Shown piece by piece: positions 34,183 through 44,619 of a stretch of DNA of 64,000 nucleotides. The notes under the pieces are model-generated. The model was not told where the DNA came from and did no database searches. It was given only the letters and a program-made list of their open reading frames with translations. The position numbers and the translations under genes were made by a program. The DNA lies in assembly GCF_023159225.1 (NCBI RefSeq), contig NC_063167.1, positions 21,331,360 through 21,395,359 of the forward strand, given 5' to 3'. Numbering within the stretch: the first letter of the stretch is position 1; the number at the start of each line of letters is the position of its first letter. The DNA is from Perognathus longimembris pacificus (Eukaryota; Chordata; Mammalia; Rodentia; Heteromyidae).

Positions 34183-34372
34183 CCGCGGCGACCGAAGCGC
34201 TCAGCAGCCCCCAGCCCAGTAGCAGCAGCAGCGGCGGCGGCGGCGGCGGCGGTGTAGGGCGGCCCCGGCGGGTCCCCGCGCCCGGCACGAGTGCCGAAAT
34301 CCCGGCTTCGCCGAGAGCCCTCCCCGCGGGGCAGCCGCAGCGCCCCAGCTCCCGTCCCCGCGAGCGCGGCAT
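34183..34372 (-). CDS. First coding exon of an unidentified secreted or membrane protein (partial gene)
   Basis: Reading the minus strand from the ATG at 34372 gives 63 codons plus one base, ending at a donor G|GTAAGT (34182-34177). This is a phase 1 junction, common after signal-peptide exons. Residues 1-40 are basic and glycine/alanine-rich with two close cysteines (12 and 14). Residues 41-47 are seven prolines, 48-52 five leucines, and 53-63 read GWGLLSASVAA. The leucine stretch and the small residues after it look like a signal-peptide core and cleavage region. The n-region of about 45 residues is unusually long. No other in-frame methionine lies closer to the core, and the ATG has G at -3. 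The exon sits inside a dense CpG island, which fits a promoter-proximal first exon. I do not recognise the protein. It could be a receptor, adhesion molecule or secreted factor; an N-terminal membrane anchor is an alternative. I found no downstream exon in the window. The call that this is a real exon is inference from donor, CpG island and composition. Confidence 0.62.
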
Positions 34373-34700
34373 GGCGCGGCCGGCAGCCCGAGGGAGAGGC
34401 TCCGCTCGCCGCCGAGGAGAAAGGAGGTCAGGAGAGCTCTGGTGCTTTTTTTTTTTTTTTTTTTTCCTTGCTCGGAAAAAAAATCCCGGTACGCGGGAGC
34501 CCTGAGCTTCTGCGGCTGGAATGAACCAAGTGTCCGCCCGGCCGGGGAGAGGCGCGCTGCGCGCTCGGAAATGACTCGCTCCAATCCCGCTTCGCGGGGT
34601 TCGCGCCGGGGGGCGGGGGGGGGTGAATTATCCCCGGATTAATCACTCCGGAGCCGCTTCTCCGCCGCTCCAAATGCTGGGGGTGGAGGTGTAAGCCAAG
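34373..34700 (-). promoter_or_regulatory. Probable 5' leader and core promoter of the minus-strand gene
   Basis: This is the sequence directly upstream of the exon 1 ATG, still rich in CpG. It holds a T tract at about 34446-34466 on the plus strand (A tract in the presumed transcript sense) and several GC-box-like patches. I see no TATA box close to the ATG, so a dispersed CpG-island promoter is likely. The transcription start cannot be placed from sequence alone. Confidence 0.45.
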
Positions 34701-34719
34701 GGAAAAAATATTGGGGTGA

Positions 34720-34990
34720 GGGGGGGCTCCTCTTCAGCGCCACCTCCACCTCCAGATAAACCACAAATTACATCTAAAGGGTTGTTTATTCCTGTTTGTT
34801 TTACAATTGACCGGTTTCTTCTCTTAAGTTCAGTCCTCGGGTTTTCTTATAAGATCACCATGAATAATACAACCCTCACCCCACCCCATGCACACACAAA
34901 CACACGCACAGTTGACACACACATGCGCACGCACTCATATACACTCGCACACATACACACATGCCTCTTCCACGTTTGGAAAACGAAATA
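34720..34990. other. AT-richer promoter-proximal segment between the CpG blocks
   Basis: At about 34755-34860 the sequence is non-repetitive and AT-richer, with an AACCACAA core (RUNX-like) and TTGTTTATT/TTGTTT motifs (forkhead-like). From about 34885 it becomes a degenerate CA-rich run. A regulatory role is inferred from position only. Confidence 0.3.
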
Positions 34991-34994
34991 CTGG

Positions 34995-35096
34995 AGAGAG
35001 AGAGAGAGAGAACGAGAGAGAGAGAGATTTCCTCTCCAAGTCGTGGCTTTTCGGAACTGATTATAGGTGGTGGTGGTGGTGTGGTGGTAGTGGTGG
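34995..35096 (+). repeat. (GA)n and (GGT)n tracts in the promoter domain
   Basis: About 15 GA units with one interruption (34995-35028) and, after a short unique gap, TGG/GGT units (35067-35096). Confidence 0.9.
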
Positions 35097-35399
35097 CTTT
35101 GAACTTGCAACCTTGGGCTGGGGGTGGCGCCTAAGAGCCCCCATACATCATAGCCCCTCTTACCTCATTCCTGGAGAGGTCAAGAATCTGGGGGGGCGGG
35201 GAGGGGAGGGCACCTGTTCCTTGAACCCTGGGGGTCCTAACCCAGCTTAAGACAAATTTCACTGGATGGAGAAGAGACGCTGTGCGCGGGGCTGGGGGGT
35301 GAGGAATGAGGTTGGTGGGAGGGCTGTGCGTGAGTTACTTGTACAATTTATCCTCAAATTAAATAACCAGACCCTCTGATCCTCTCTCCTCCATCCTCT

Positions 35400-36130
35400 C
35401 CCACCCTAGGCTCCAAAATCATGCGAGTTTCCCCCGAAGATCTGAGCCTTTCCCCCCGCCCCCCCCCCCACCTCCCTGGCAGCCACTGCTTCCAGGCCCC
35501 AAGGGCTCGGCCCAGGTCCCCACCCCATCCCCCACCCCGACTCGACTGCTGTCTCTGTCTGGTCTCTTCCCTCGCTCGGCTCCTCCGCCAGTCACGATGG
35601 CTCCTGCGCTGTCTACGCCAAACTCTCGGGCAGCGCGGAGAGACGCTGGGGGAAGAGGGGGACGCGGGAGGGACTGCGAGCTGCCAGGCCCGCGGAGGAG
35701 GCCCCGGCTGCCGGCTGGAGCGCGCGGCGGAACGGCACCTGCGCAGGGGCGCTCGCACCCCCTTCTCCAGGGGCACCCAGAAAAGGTGCTTTGGGGACCC
35801 GGAGAGCCGCCTCGCGACTTGGCCAGAATCCGAGCTCGGGCATCTTCAAAATGCTCCACGGACTGAAGCGGGGCGACGGGACCGGGATATTTCCCCATTG
35901 GAAGGGCGAAGAGAGACTTTGGGGGTGGCGAACCTGGGTTGGTGGGGGGAAGGGAGACCCAGGTGGGCCGGAGGTCCTTGGGAATTTATCCGGAGGGACG
36001 CGCTGAGGGGCAAGGGTGGCACTGGGGTTTAAGGGTGGCGACATAGCTTGGAGGGGTGGGGGCAGGGCCAGAGGAGTGGACCCCGTCTCCATCCTCTACT
36101 CCAAACTTGCTCTCCAGGCCCTCACTTTGG
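35400..36130. promoter_or_regulatory. Second CpG-rich block upstream of exon 1
   Basis: CG dinucleotides are again frequent (densest about 35540-35880). It is separated from the exon 1 island by about 700 bases holding CA, GA and GGT repeats. It may be the distal part of the same promoter domain, an alternative first exon, or a divergent promoter. The open frames on both strands show no recognisable domain, so no coding call is made. Confidence 0.7.
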
Positions 36131-36139
36131 CCGCGTGCT

Positions 36140-37200
36140 AGGCTGCGCTGCGGGTCTGGCTCCCTCCTCCCCACCCCAAGATGTTCCGGTTTCCCAGCAT
36201 GAGCTCATCTCACAGCTGGGGGAGGCCGCTAGCCCCGGTGGCCCCCGGGCAGGCGAGACTCCTTAGAAATGCAGGCCCCATCCCCACCCCCAACACATTT
36301 GCTTTCACGCCCCTCCCAACACCGCCTAGCTGGGTGCCAAGAACCTACCCAAGCAGCCAGAAAGCCTCGGTGAAAGGCCCGCTTTATATTGCTGGGGCAG
36401 TGGGGAGGGGGCTTTTTCTTCCCATTGTCCAGCCCCAGGCCCTGAAAGACAGCTCAGCCCCCTGCCACCGGCCAGGCCTGCCCACCAGCCCTGGAGGGGA
36501 GGGAGTGCAGCCAAGAGTGGGTGTTGGCCTAAGGGGCTGTTGCTTGGGCCTGCCTGCTTGGTGGGGGTGGGCTCCAGGCTCCTAACCTTGGACCTCCCCC
36601 CTCTCTTGAGGGTCGGGTTCTCCCTCCGGGAACTAGCAGTGATGCCCAGGCCCTCTATGCAGCACACAGCTGGGCAGAAGAGAATCTATAATTCTACGGC
36701 TGGAAGCCAGTGGATCTTCCCCTACCCAGAAATCTGCTCTGTGAGTACAAGTGGCAGATGAGGTTTACCCTAATACCCTCCTTGGCAAAAAGGAGTGTTT
36801 GTCATCCTTCTTCCTAGGGGATGTGGAGGGCAGGGGCGCCCTTTTCATACCTGCAAACGACCCAGTTCCTCACATTCTCCACCACTGGTTCTCCCTCTGA
36901 TCTATTTGGGTCCACGCACGGTTTCTGACCCCCTCCTGTGCTCTAGGCGCTGAGCTCAGCTGAGCTGTGTCGTGAGCCATACAGAGAAGCAGTGTGCAGG
37001 CCTGATTCAGGAAGAAAGGAGGTTGGGCAGAGATGAAACCCACCTCCCCAAAACAACCATAAACACCATAGCATTCTACATAGAGCCATATAGCAAGACA
37101 CTAAGCCTTTTTTTTTTTTTTGCACTTAAGGGGATCAGAAGGCCAATTTAAGGAGACAAGTAGGATTTGAGCTGGACCCTGACACCCCAGATTAAGACTT
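36140..37200. other. Unannotated non-coding upstream stretch
   Basis: GC content declines from the CpG-rich block. I recognise no exon or repeat family. The open frames here are short or GC-driven. Confidence 0.4.
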
Positions 37201-37204
37201 AAAC

Positions 37205-37690
37205 CAGGTGAAGATTCATGTATTCAATAAATATTTATTGAGCATCATTATGTGTCCAGGTGCTTTGCTAGATAAGTAGTACAGTGTAGTGAACAGTCCT
37301 TGACTTCATGAAGGCAGGCATTAAGTAAAAAAATGCATAAATATCTAATTAAGGATGTTAATGAAGGAAAAGTTCATATGCAATGAGAGGGTATGAGACT
37401 GACTTAACAGGATATTCTGGGAAGACCTTTGATGAGGTGACCTTGAAGGTGGGATCTAAAATGAAGCAGGACGGCCCTGCAAGATTATTTAAAAAGGCCT
37501 TGGTAGATACAGAGAACAAGGCCTTAAACGGGGAAGGGCTTGGGGTGGAAAAGAGTAGTGGTGCCAAATCAAGGTGAGCAAGGGAGAAATGCTTAGGAGA
37601 TAATGGAGGGGCTGAGGCCAGTGTTCCAGCTGTTAGAGTCTCATGGGGGATGGGGAGGAGGGTGGGGTTTTTATTCTGAGACAGTGGGAA
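37205..37690 (-). mobile_element. L2 LINE relic, antisense
   Basis: CAATAAATATTTATTGAGCA, TATGTGTCCAGGTGCTTTGC and TGATGAGGTGACCTTGAAGG, then GAGGGGCTGAGGCCAGTGTT and TTTTTATTCTGAGACAGTGG, follow the antisense L2 3' end and body in order over almost 500 bases. Confidence 0.8.
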
Positions 37691-37699
37691 ATGGAGAAT

Positions 37700-38315
37700 G
37701 GGTTAGTTTGTTAGGACTGCCACAACCAAGTGCCACGGACCTGGTGGCTTACATGACGGACATATATTCCTCCACAGTTTTAGAAGTTCCCAACTAAGGT
37801 GTCCATAAAGTTGGTTCCTGTCTGGTATCCATGGCTCACACCTGTAATCCTAACTCCTCAGGAGGTTGAGAGCTAAGGATCATGATTTGAAGCCAGCCTG
37901 GGCAGACAAATCTTTGAAAGTCTTCTCTCCACTTAACCAACAAAAAACAGAAGGTGGAGATACGGCTCAAATGGCAGAGATTAGTTAAAAGAAGCAAGAA
38001 CTAGAGGCGCTGAGTTGAAGCCCTAGTATTTGTGTATGTGTGTGTGTATGCATGTACGCGCAATACACACCCATTGTTTCCTTAAGCTTAGAGTTAGCTA
38101 TCTTCATGTAATTTATACACAGATCCGTTTCCTAATGTCCTCTTCTTAAAGGATACCAATCATTTTGGACTAGGGTCCCTCCTAATGGTCTCATTTTAAC
38201 TTAATGACTTCTTTAAAGATTATCTCTCTAAATACAGTCTCAGACTAAGGGCACAGAGGATTAGGACTTCAATATATGAATTTGGGGGAGAGGTACAACT
38301 CAGCTCTTAATTGGA
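37700..38315 (-). mobile_element. MaLR-type LTR, antisense, split by a SINE
   Basis: The plus strand opens TTAGTTTGTTAGGACTGCCA and AGTGCCACGGACCTGGTGGC. After the SINE insertion it continues AATGTCCTCTTCTTAAAGGA, GACTTCAATATATGAATTTG and GGGGAGAGGTACAACTCAGC, matching reversed MaLR LTR ends. The two halves together are close to a full LTR. Confidence 0.75.
37823..38028 (+). mobile_element. B1/tRNA dimeric SINE nested in an LTR
   Basis: CATGGCTCACACCTGTAATC, CTCAGGAGGTTGAGAGCTAA, TTTGAAGCCAGCCTGGGCAG and TACGGCTCAAATGGCAGAG, ending near TTGAAGCCCTAGTA. It passes into a TG-rich tail (38029-38055). It splits the antisense MaLR LTR, so it is the younger insertion. Confidence 0.9.
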
Positions 38316-38512
38316 AAGAAAGAGAAAAATGAGCAGATGTAAGACAGAATATACAAAGTAGAAAACTATCTGTTGGGGCCCAAGATATCTTAGTGGTCAT
38401 TTGTAGTAAGTGTATGCATAAGGCCCTGTCAGGGCTGTGGATAGCAAGACTGCCTTAGCAGCAGATACTCTGGGAAGAGGGACATAGCACTGGTCTAAGA
38501 AGTGTATTTTTG

Positions 38513-38735
38513 CCAGGCACCAGTGGTTGATGCCTATCATCTCAGGAGGCTGAGATCTGGGGATCCAGGCTTGAAGCCAGCCTGGACAAGAAAGTCCCTA
38601 AGACTTTTACCTCCAATTAATCATCAAAAAGCCAGAGGTAGAATGTAAGCCTTGAGTGAAAAAAGCTAAGGGATAGCTCCCAAGCCCTGAGTTCAAGCCC
38701 CTGTACCAAGCACAAAAGCAATTTTTAAAAGTGTA
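38513..38735 (+). mobile_element. B1/tRNA dimeric SINE (Geo-like)
   Basis: GCCAGGCACCAGTGGTTGAT, GGAGGCTGAGATCTGGGGAT and CTTGAAGCCAGCCTGGACAA, then GAGTTCAAGCCCCTGTACCA with an A-rich tail. Confidence 0.9.
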
Positions 38736-38739
38736 TTTT

Positions 38740-39315
38740 CTTTCCTAGGCAATGGAGCCAAGTGATACGTGTGGCATGTTCTCTGGCTTCTTTATGGAGA
38801 ATGGAAAGGAAGATAAGGAATAGCAAAAGGAAAAAAAATGATAGCCACTGGGAGGCTACTTTAGTAGTCTAAACTCCAACAGTTTCAGTGATGTGGGCAA
38901 AGGCAGAGCTGTGACCCTGGGAATGGCTGCAGGCCAATCGAGAAGCAAGAGTTAGAGAGGTCTAAGCCCCCTGTCATGCTCCCCCAGTACAGCCTAGGAG
39001 ACTGTGACTCTCAGCCTAGCCCCCAGAGCCAGCTCCCTTCTTCTTCCCTTCTCTAGATGAGCAATAATAGGCAACCATGGGTTGAGGTCTCTTCACAAGA
39101 TCACATTGCAAAAAAAAAAAAAAAAGCCCAATGCAGTGTAGTGACTTGCCAAGATAAGCCTAATATCTAGATAAGATCAGAGTTTGTTTTAGAAAGAAAA
39201 TAAAGCCTGATGCTCTGGAGAATTCAGCCTGATTCAAGTAAGGACTGTAGATTCAATGCCCTAAAATTTTCATTCTGACCCAGGAAGAAAATCAAAGAAC
39301 CAAGAACCCTCTGAA
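38740..39315. other. Unannotated non-coding stretch
   Basis: Nothing recognisable apart from an A tract at about 39109-39124. Confidence 0.4.
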
Positions 39316-39316
39316 G

Positions 39317-39317
39317 C

Positions 39318-39375
<58 letters not shown>
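39317..39375 (+). repeat. (GA)n microsatellite
   Basis: About 29 GA units with one AA near the start. Confidence 0.98.
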
Positions 39376-39376
<1 letters not shown>

Positions 39377-39869
39377 ACAAATGGGTTTCTTCAGCCCTGT
39401 GATGGCAAAGATGGATGCTGGGGGCAAACTGGACTGCAGAGAAGGGCTAGAGCCCCCAAGTGGGGCTTAGAAGGAAAGCCTGGAATCTGAGCTGGGAGTG
39501 AGGATTTCTAATTGGGAGTATGATCAGCCCAAGCTCGGGGTCTCCAAGGAAGTTATCACTGAAGTGATGACAGTGATTTTCTTCCCAAGGACAGATGACA
39601 GAGCAGTTCATAGAGGAACAAACCAGGAGTCACCAAGGTAAGCCTGTAGACCTCTACAATCAGAAATGAAAGTGGACAGGGCCACAGCCAGCACCACTCT
39701 TCCAGTGCAAAAATCTTGCAAGAGAAACAAGGAAAGGGACAGAGCTCACACCAGTAACCAGACAGGACCATCTTTTCTTCTGTGTGCCAAGACCGTAAAC
39801 CACAAGAAAGAGATCATCCCAGAACATTATCTCTCCTGGAAGTTTCCCCAGGTGGTTATGGTATGTACT

Positions 39870-39950
39870 TTCCTACTACTTCCTCTGCCTACAATAATAC
39901 TTCCCACCCCATCTCTCAGAGTCACACCTCCCTCAGGTAGCCTTCCCTAA
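39870..39950 (+). mobile_element. L2 LINE relic, sense
   Basis: TTCCTCTGCCTACAATAATA and CTCCCTCAGGTAGCCTTCCC fit the sense L2 end. Short. Confidence 0.5.
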
Positions 39951-40064
39951 ATCCCCCCCCCCCACCACCACACACACTCCCTCCAGAGTTAGGTGGGCCT
40001 TTCAGCCTGAAAGCCCATAATGGATATCACAAATACCAATGTCCTTTCCATGTGAGAGACCAGA

Positions 40065-40200
40065 TATTCTCAACTGAGGATGATTTTTGCCTCCCCAGGG
40101 ACAACTGGAAACAGAGGCTAGGATTACTGCTATACAGTCCCCATTGCATAGGGAAGTTCCCTCCACCTCAAAGAACTATTCAATAGTGATGAGCTGTCAT
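40065..40200 (+). mobile_element. MER5A-like hAT DNA transposon relic
   Basis: ATTCTCAACTGAGGATGATT, TTGCCTCCCCAGGGACAACT and GGATTACTGCTATACAGTCC match one end of this family. Confidence 0.5.
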
Positions 40201-40519
40201 TGAGAAGTGAGTGCCTTATCAGGGCTACCTCTCCCAACCACCTTTGCAGTTGAGTATAGTCTGAGACAAGGGTCTAGCCAGGAATGGAAACAAGAGAGGA
40301 CTGGATACCAAGAAATTAGGGATAGCAGAGCCACCAGATGGAAGAAGCCTAAGTCTCCAAGTCCCCATAGGCAGGAAAGTCACCCACCAATCAGAAACAC
40401 CAGCACAAGACCAGTACAGGAGAAATTCCCATTGGCAATGCTACCTTTGAGACATTGGAAGGTTGTTGTAGCAGCTAGCAATGCCCTTATGCATCTTTCC
40501 TCATTTTCCCCATGGTACT

Positions 40520-40820
40520 CTGTGCAGTCATTCATTAACTCTTTGTTCATTCATTCATTCATGCCACAAACATGGATGCTGAGAAGAGTAATATAAAAAA
40601 TAAGACATTACTAGTGGTCCTTGGAGGATGTCAATGGCTTATTGAGAAGATTTAAATGGCAAAGCACAATTATATTAGAAGGGTGTGATGGAAACAAGCA
40701 GCTCAGGATAGAGAGAAGCAGGTGAGAAGTAGCACTTTCCAGAAAGAAAGCACAGAGCAGGCTGATGGGTGAGGGAGGAATCTGCAGGAGCCCAGGGCAA
40801 AGAGGAAGGACACAAGGGAG
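40520..40820 (-). mobile_element. L2 LINE relic, antisense
   Basis: TTCATTCATTCATTCATGCC and ATGGATGCTGAGAAGAGTAA, then AAAGCACAGAGCAGGCTGAT, follow antisense L2. Confidence 0.55.
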
Positions 40821-41269
40821 CAACCAACTTCTGTTCTATGGCTCTCTGGGCTCTGTAGTTGTCAGCTTTCTCATGCTCTCCTATCTAGTAGACTGACAGC
40901 TCTTAAGGAAGCCAAAAACTTGCCTGAGTCCCCACTGTCTCCACTGTGCCCAGCAGTCTCTATTTCTGGCTGACCTACAAAGCCCTCCCTCCCTTCTAGC
41001 CTGTTCAGAATGGAGCAATCCATCCCATCTAGTCTCTGTTCCTTTCCTCATCTCACCAGGAAAATATTTCCATATCTACCCAGGTTATTGAGCCAGAAAC
41101 CTTGGGGGTACATCCAGTGCTCCCTTCCCACTCAGTTCTCAGACCCTAAACACTCTCAGATCCTAAGCACTAACCCCAGGTCACTTAAACAGCTGAGCAA
41201 CATGTACCACCTCTGTTCTTCCAATATATCTTCCTCTTTGACACCCTTTTTTAAAACACCAGTCTGACT

Positions 41270-41570
41270 TCACAGTGCTCCTCTGCCTTCCTAGGTCTGT
41301 CTGCATGGCCTACAGAGTGAAATCCAGAGCTCCTACTTGACCCTCCCTACAAGAACCTCCATTGTTGCTTTGCTTTCTGGTCAGGCTCAAGTTTGTCTCC
41401 TCCTGAATATCTGAGGCTCTCGCGCTCCTGCAAGGAGTCTGCTTTCTCTCACCCTTTCCTCAAAGTTGTGATTTTCTCTGCCTGGAATGCTCTTGTTCTC
41501 TTCCTGTGTCTGAGCTTTTACTAATTTTTCCTTCAAAAGTCAACACAGTATCAGTTCTTACAAGTAATCT
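41270..41570 (+). mobile_element. L2 LINE relic, sense
   Basis: GTCTGCATGGCCTACAGAGT, TCTCTGCCTGGAATGCTCTT and TTTTTCCTTCAAAAGTCAAC are the sense L2 end region in order. The part from 40980 may belong to the same element. Confidence 0.6.
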
Positions 41571-41571
41571 C

Positions 41572-41757
41572 TGTCAGATAGATGGACCTGATGGACAGAT
41601 GGACAGATGGATTAGGTAGGTGAGTGAATGGTGGATAGATGGATGGATGAACGGGTGGACAGATGGATGAATGGGTGGATGGATGAATAGGTGGATGGAT
41701 GGATGGATGGATGAGTGGAGAAATGAATGGGTGACTGAGTGAATGGATGCTTCAGTA
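41572..41757 (+). repeat. (GGAT)n/(GAATGGGT)n tandem array
   Basis: Imperfect GGATGGAT, GATGAATG and GGGTGGAC units for about 180 bases, with a nearly perfect GGAT core at about 41693-41715. Confidence 0.94.
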
Positions 41758-41759
41758 GT

Positions 41760-42955
41760 TTCTCAGTAATGCTTGTGGAATGGACCCAAAGGTATCTCTC
41801 CTCTCAACTTCATTATCTGAGTTCTTTGAAGAAATGCCCTCACTGAGTTATGATTTAACGTTATGCTCCCTGTCTTCAGAGAACCCCGATGTGAGAAACT
41901 GACCAACTTAATGGCATTTCTGTCTTTTATGAAAACAGAATTAAATATATTGCCCACTATGTCACTCAGTGTCCTTTGTACAAGGACTCATGATAAATTC
42001 ATGCTTGGGGTTATTTCCAGGAAACATTTTGTCTCTGCAGATGAAGATGTGTATTTTCTGCTGTCAGAAAATAAAAACTCTGCCACCCGACGTGTTTCCA
42101 TTTTTGCTTTAGCTGACAAATAAGGATACCCAGTTTTATTACCTTATTACCTCTATGTGATCTGACCAATTCAGGTACCTGAAAGTAGCAACTCTTTCTG
42201 CCTTTTTAAGAGGCAGTCTATTCTAGCTTTATTCTTCAGTGCCATATTTTGTACGTTTTAATCTGAAAGCTGCCTCAAATCAACTCAGCAGTAAGCTAGT
42301 AGAGGTCTTAAGTACATGCATCTTGATGACCGGTGGCTCAACATGAAAGTCAAGTAAAGAAGGACAAAATACCAAGCTTCTAGTTGACAAGGATCCCATA
42401 AAAGGCCTTTTCAGGAATCCCTGAAATACGTATCATAACTGGGATCTGACAGAAAGACCAAAGCAGGAGGGGGCAGGCCAACTAAATTCTGGCTTTATTA
42501 CTGCCTTCTTGAGCTACCTCTGCAAGCCATCTTCTTTTCCTCTGTTAACTTTGGCCTCCCTGTACCCCAGCTTTAGGTGGGGAACTCTTAGGCAGCCATT
42601 TTTACACTACAAGGTTGCTATAATAATAACAGCTGATAATGTTTCTTTCACTGAGAGAACAACACGAGCTGGGCACTGGATTGAGAGCTCCTTCCTGTGT
42701 GAGCAAGCAAAGAGATAATAACAAGAGCTAACCTCCACCCCCAGAAATGACAAGACATTGTTGATGATATTGCCAGGAGAGAGATACCACTGAGTCACAC
42801 CATTGCTTCTATAGCACTGGAAGCTCCTTTTCAAAGCCTTGGAGATAGCTGGCTTCTTTGCAGCCCTGTTGCTAAGACAACATCTGGAGAAGCCATTCCC
42901 ATGAAACATGGAGTAACTTCCTCCTTCTCCAGCTCTCATTGTTCCTTAAATTTTC
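41760..42955. other. Unannotated non-coding stretch
   Basis: AT-rich, largely repeat-free by eye, with no recognisable exon. Short frames (such as 41863-42123) have no domain features. Confidence 0.4.
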
Positions 42956-42957
42956 CT

Positions 42958-43148
42958 GAGCCAGGTGCTGGGTGGCTCACTCCTATAGTCCTAGCTACTC
43001 AAGAGGCTGAGGTCATGGCTTAAAGCTAGCCCCAGCAGGAAAGTTTGTTTTATCTCCAGCAAAAAAGCAGGAAGTGGAAGCATGGCTCAAGTGGCAGGGC
43101 ACCAGCTTTGAGTGTAAAAGCCAAGGGAGAGCATAAGGCCAAAAGGAG
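42958..43148 (+). mobile_element. B1/tRNA dimeric SINE (Geo-like)
   Basis: GAGCCAGGTGCTGGGTGGCT, GCTACTCAAGAGGCTGAGGT and ATGGCTCAAGTGGCAGGGCA. The tail runs into a purine-rich GGA/GAAA array (to about 43235). Confidence 0.88.
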
Positions 43149-43235
43149 AAGGAGAGGAAGAGAAGAGGAAAGAGAGGAAGAGGAGGAGGAAAGAAAAGAA
43201 AAATGGAAAAGAAGAAGGAGGAAAGAAAAGAAGAA
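43149..43235 (+). repeat. Purine-rich (GGAA/GAGGA)n tract
   Basis: An imperfect array at the 3' end of the SINE. The lysine/glutamate-rich frame is a repeat effect. Confidence 0.9.
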
Positions 43236-43379
43236 TGTGTCTGAGAGTTAATCTAATATGGAGACCTCACCTCTGGGCAGCCTGACCCATTAGGCAAGCT
43301 CTTCTTCTTAGAAATAAAAGCGAGAATCTTCTCTGTAGTTTTTCTGGGCCTACAAAAATGTTGCAGTCTGAACATTTTC

Positions 43380-43800
43380 ATTAGTAGCCCTGCCATACAA
43401 AGAAAGAAAACTGTAACATTGAAATCAGTAAATATTTAATTAAATGCAAAGTGTAACATTATGTCAACTTCATTAACTGTGGAATTTAGTAGTCATAAAA
43501 ATTTCATTACATTTGATCACGATTTGTAGGTTGGAATTTTCTCATTGAATAAGATTTCCCTAGTAGGCACCAAGTTTGGTGAGCAATCATAACTGATCAT
43601 AAGTTAAATAAATTATAGCCAAAAGCTTTCAAAACAAAACAGCTAAAATCCTTGTAATTTTGTTGTCTAGCTGGAAAGTTATATTTATTGTGAGAGATGG
43701 GTGTCTTTAACAAAATACATCCAGTTGAGAAATAAAGCCTATAGAGTAAGCCAGTTTGAGGCCTATAATGATTTTGATGTTTGTATTTATTATTTATTTA
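43380..43800. other. AT-rich, repeat-poor non-coding stretch
   Basis: Contains TAATTAAAT-type and ATAAATTATAG-type motifs and no recognisable repeat. A candidate conserved non-coding element; unverified. Confidence 0.3.
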
Positions 43801-43821
43801 TATTTTAATTTATAATTTTGC

Positions 43822-44052
43822 TGGTCCTGGGGCTTGAACTCTGGGTCTGGGTGCTGTCCCTGAGCTTCTTCCACTCAAAGCCAGCACTCTGCCACTTGAG
43901 TTACAGCACCACTTCTGGCTTTTTCCTATCATTAATTGGAGATAAGAGTCTCATGGCCTTTCCTGCCCAGGCTGGCTTTGAACCACAATTCTCAGTTCTC
44001 AGCCTCCTGTGTGGCTAAGATTACAGGTGTGAGCCACCAGCACTTGGCTTGT
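43822..44052 (-). mobile_element. B1/tRNA dimeric SINE, antisense
   Basis: GGGGCTTGAACTCTGGGTCT, CTCTGCCACTTGAGTTACAG, TTAATTGGAGATAAGAGTCT and GGTGTGAGCCACCAGCACTT give the full reversed family order. Confidence 0.93.
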
Positions 44053-44220
44053 TTATTTATTATTGAGACAGGGTTTCACTGTGTAACCCAGAGTGACCTC
44101 AAAGTCTCAGTCTCCTACCAAGCTTCCTGTAAGCTTTTTCTCTGGATTCTTCATCTTCAGGGCTAGGAATCCAACCCAAGACCTTGCTTATGCTAGCAAA
44201 GAACTCTACCCTGTTACACC
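44053..44220 (-). mobile_element. Diverged B1/ID SINE, antisense
   Basis: GAGACAGGGTTTCACTGTGT and, later, GGAATCCAACCCAAGACCTT with AACTCTACCCTGTTACACC, a reversed B1 piece followed by a reversed ID-like piece. Confidence 0.6.
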
Positions 44221-44286
44221 CCCTCACCCCCCCCCCCCTATTAAGATTTGTTCTTGAAGGGAGAGGGCAGTTGAGATAGGAGCCCT

Positions 44287-44408
44287 CTGTGGGCCCAGGA
44301 TGGTCTAAAACTCATTGTGTTGCTCAGGCTGGCCTCAAACTCATGATCATCCAGCCTTCACCTCTCCAGTGCTGGGATTACATGCATGCACCAATATCAC
44401 ACTCAGTC
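44287..44408 (-). mobile_element. B1-like SINE monomer, antisense
   Basis: TGTTGCTCAGGCTGGCCTCA, AACTCATGATCATCCAGC and GTGCTGGGATTACATGCATG are the reversed B1 layout. Confidence 0.8.
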
Positions 44409-44619
44409 TAATTAAGATTCTTAGAGTCCAGGGTGTGCCCACTTCCCTAGGTTTTTCAACTTGTCCTTATTGTGGCAAGGATAGGAGGCAGATGATAGTC
44501 TTTGGCTGTAAGATTGGTAGGGAATGTCACTTCCTCTGAGGCTTTCCTGGTTCCACACAGAAATGGAGAAGAAAAAAAAACACAACAAAAAACCAAACCT
44601 TAGAATCCTCCAAAATGAT

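Larger units (their letters stand above)
33120..34690. promoter_or_regulatory. CpG island around exon 1
   Basis: The stretch is strongly GC-rich with frequent CG dinucleotides (for example around 33280-33360, 33540-33780, 34090-34350 and 34540-34620), in sharp contrast to flanking DNA where CG is rare. It spans exon 1 and the start of the putative intron. The many long open frames on both strands here are a by-product of GC-rich, stop-poor sequence. Confidence 0.88.

Noticed and set aside
35421..36032. 203-codon plus-strand and 159-codon minus-strand frames in the second CpG block
   Set aside because: Overlapping frames on both strands without domain features. A real exon cannot be told apart from GC-rich chance.
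41572..41757. CRISPR-like array
   Set aside because: The units are contiguous tetranucleotide repeats with no spacers, and the DNA is clearly mammalian.
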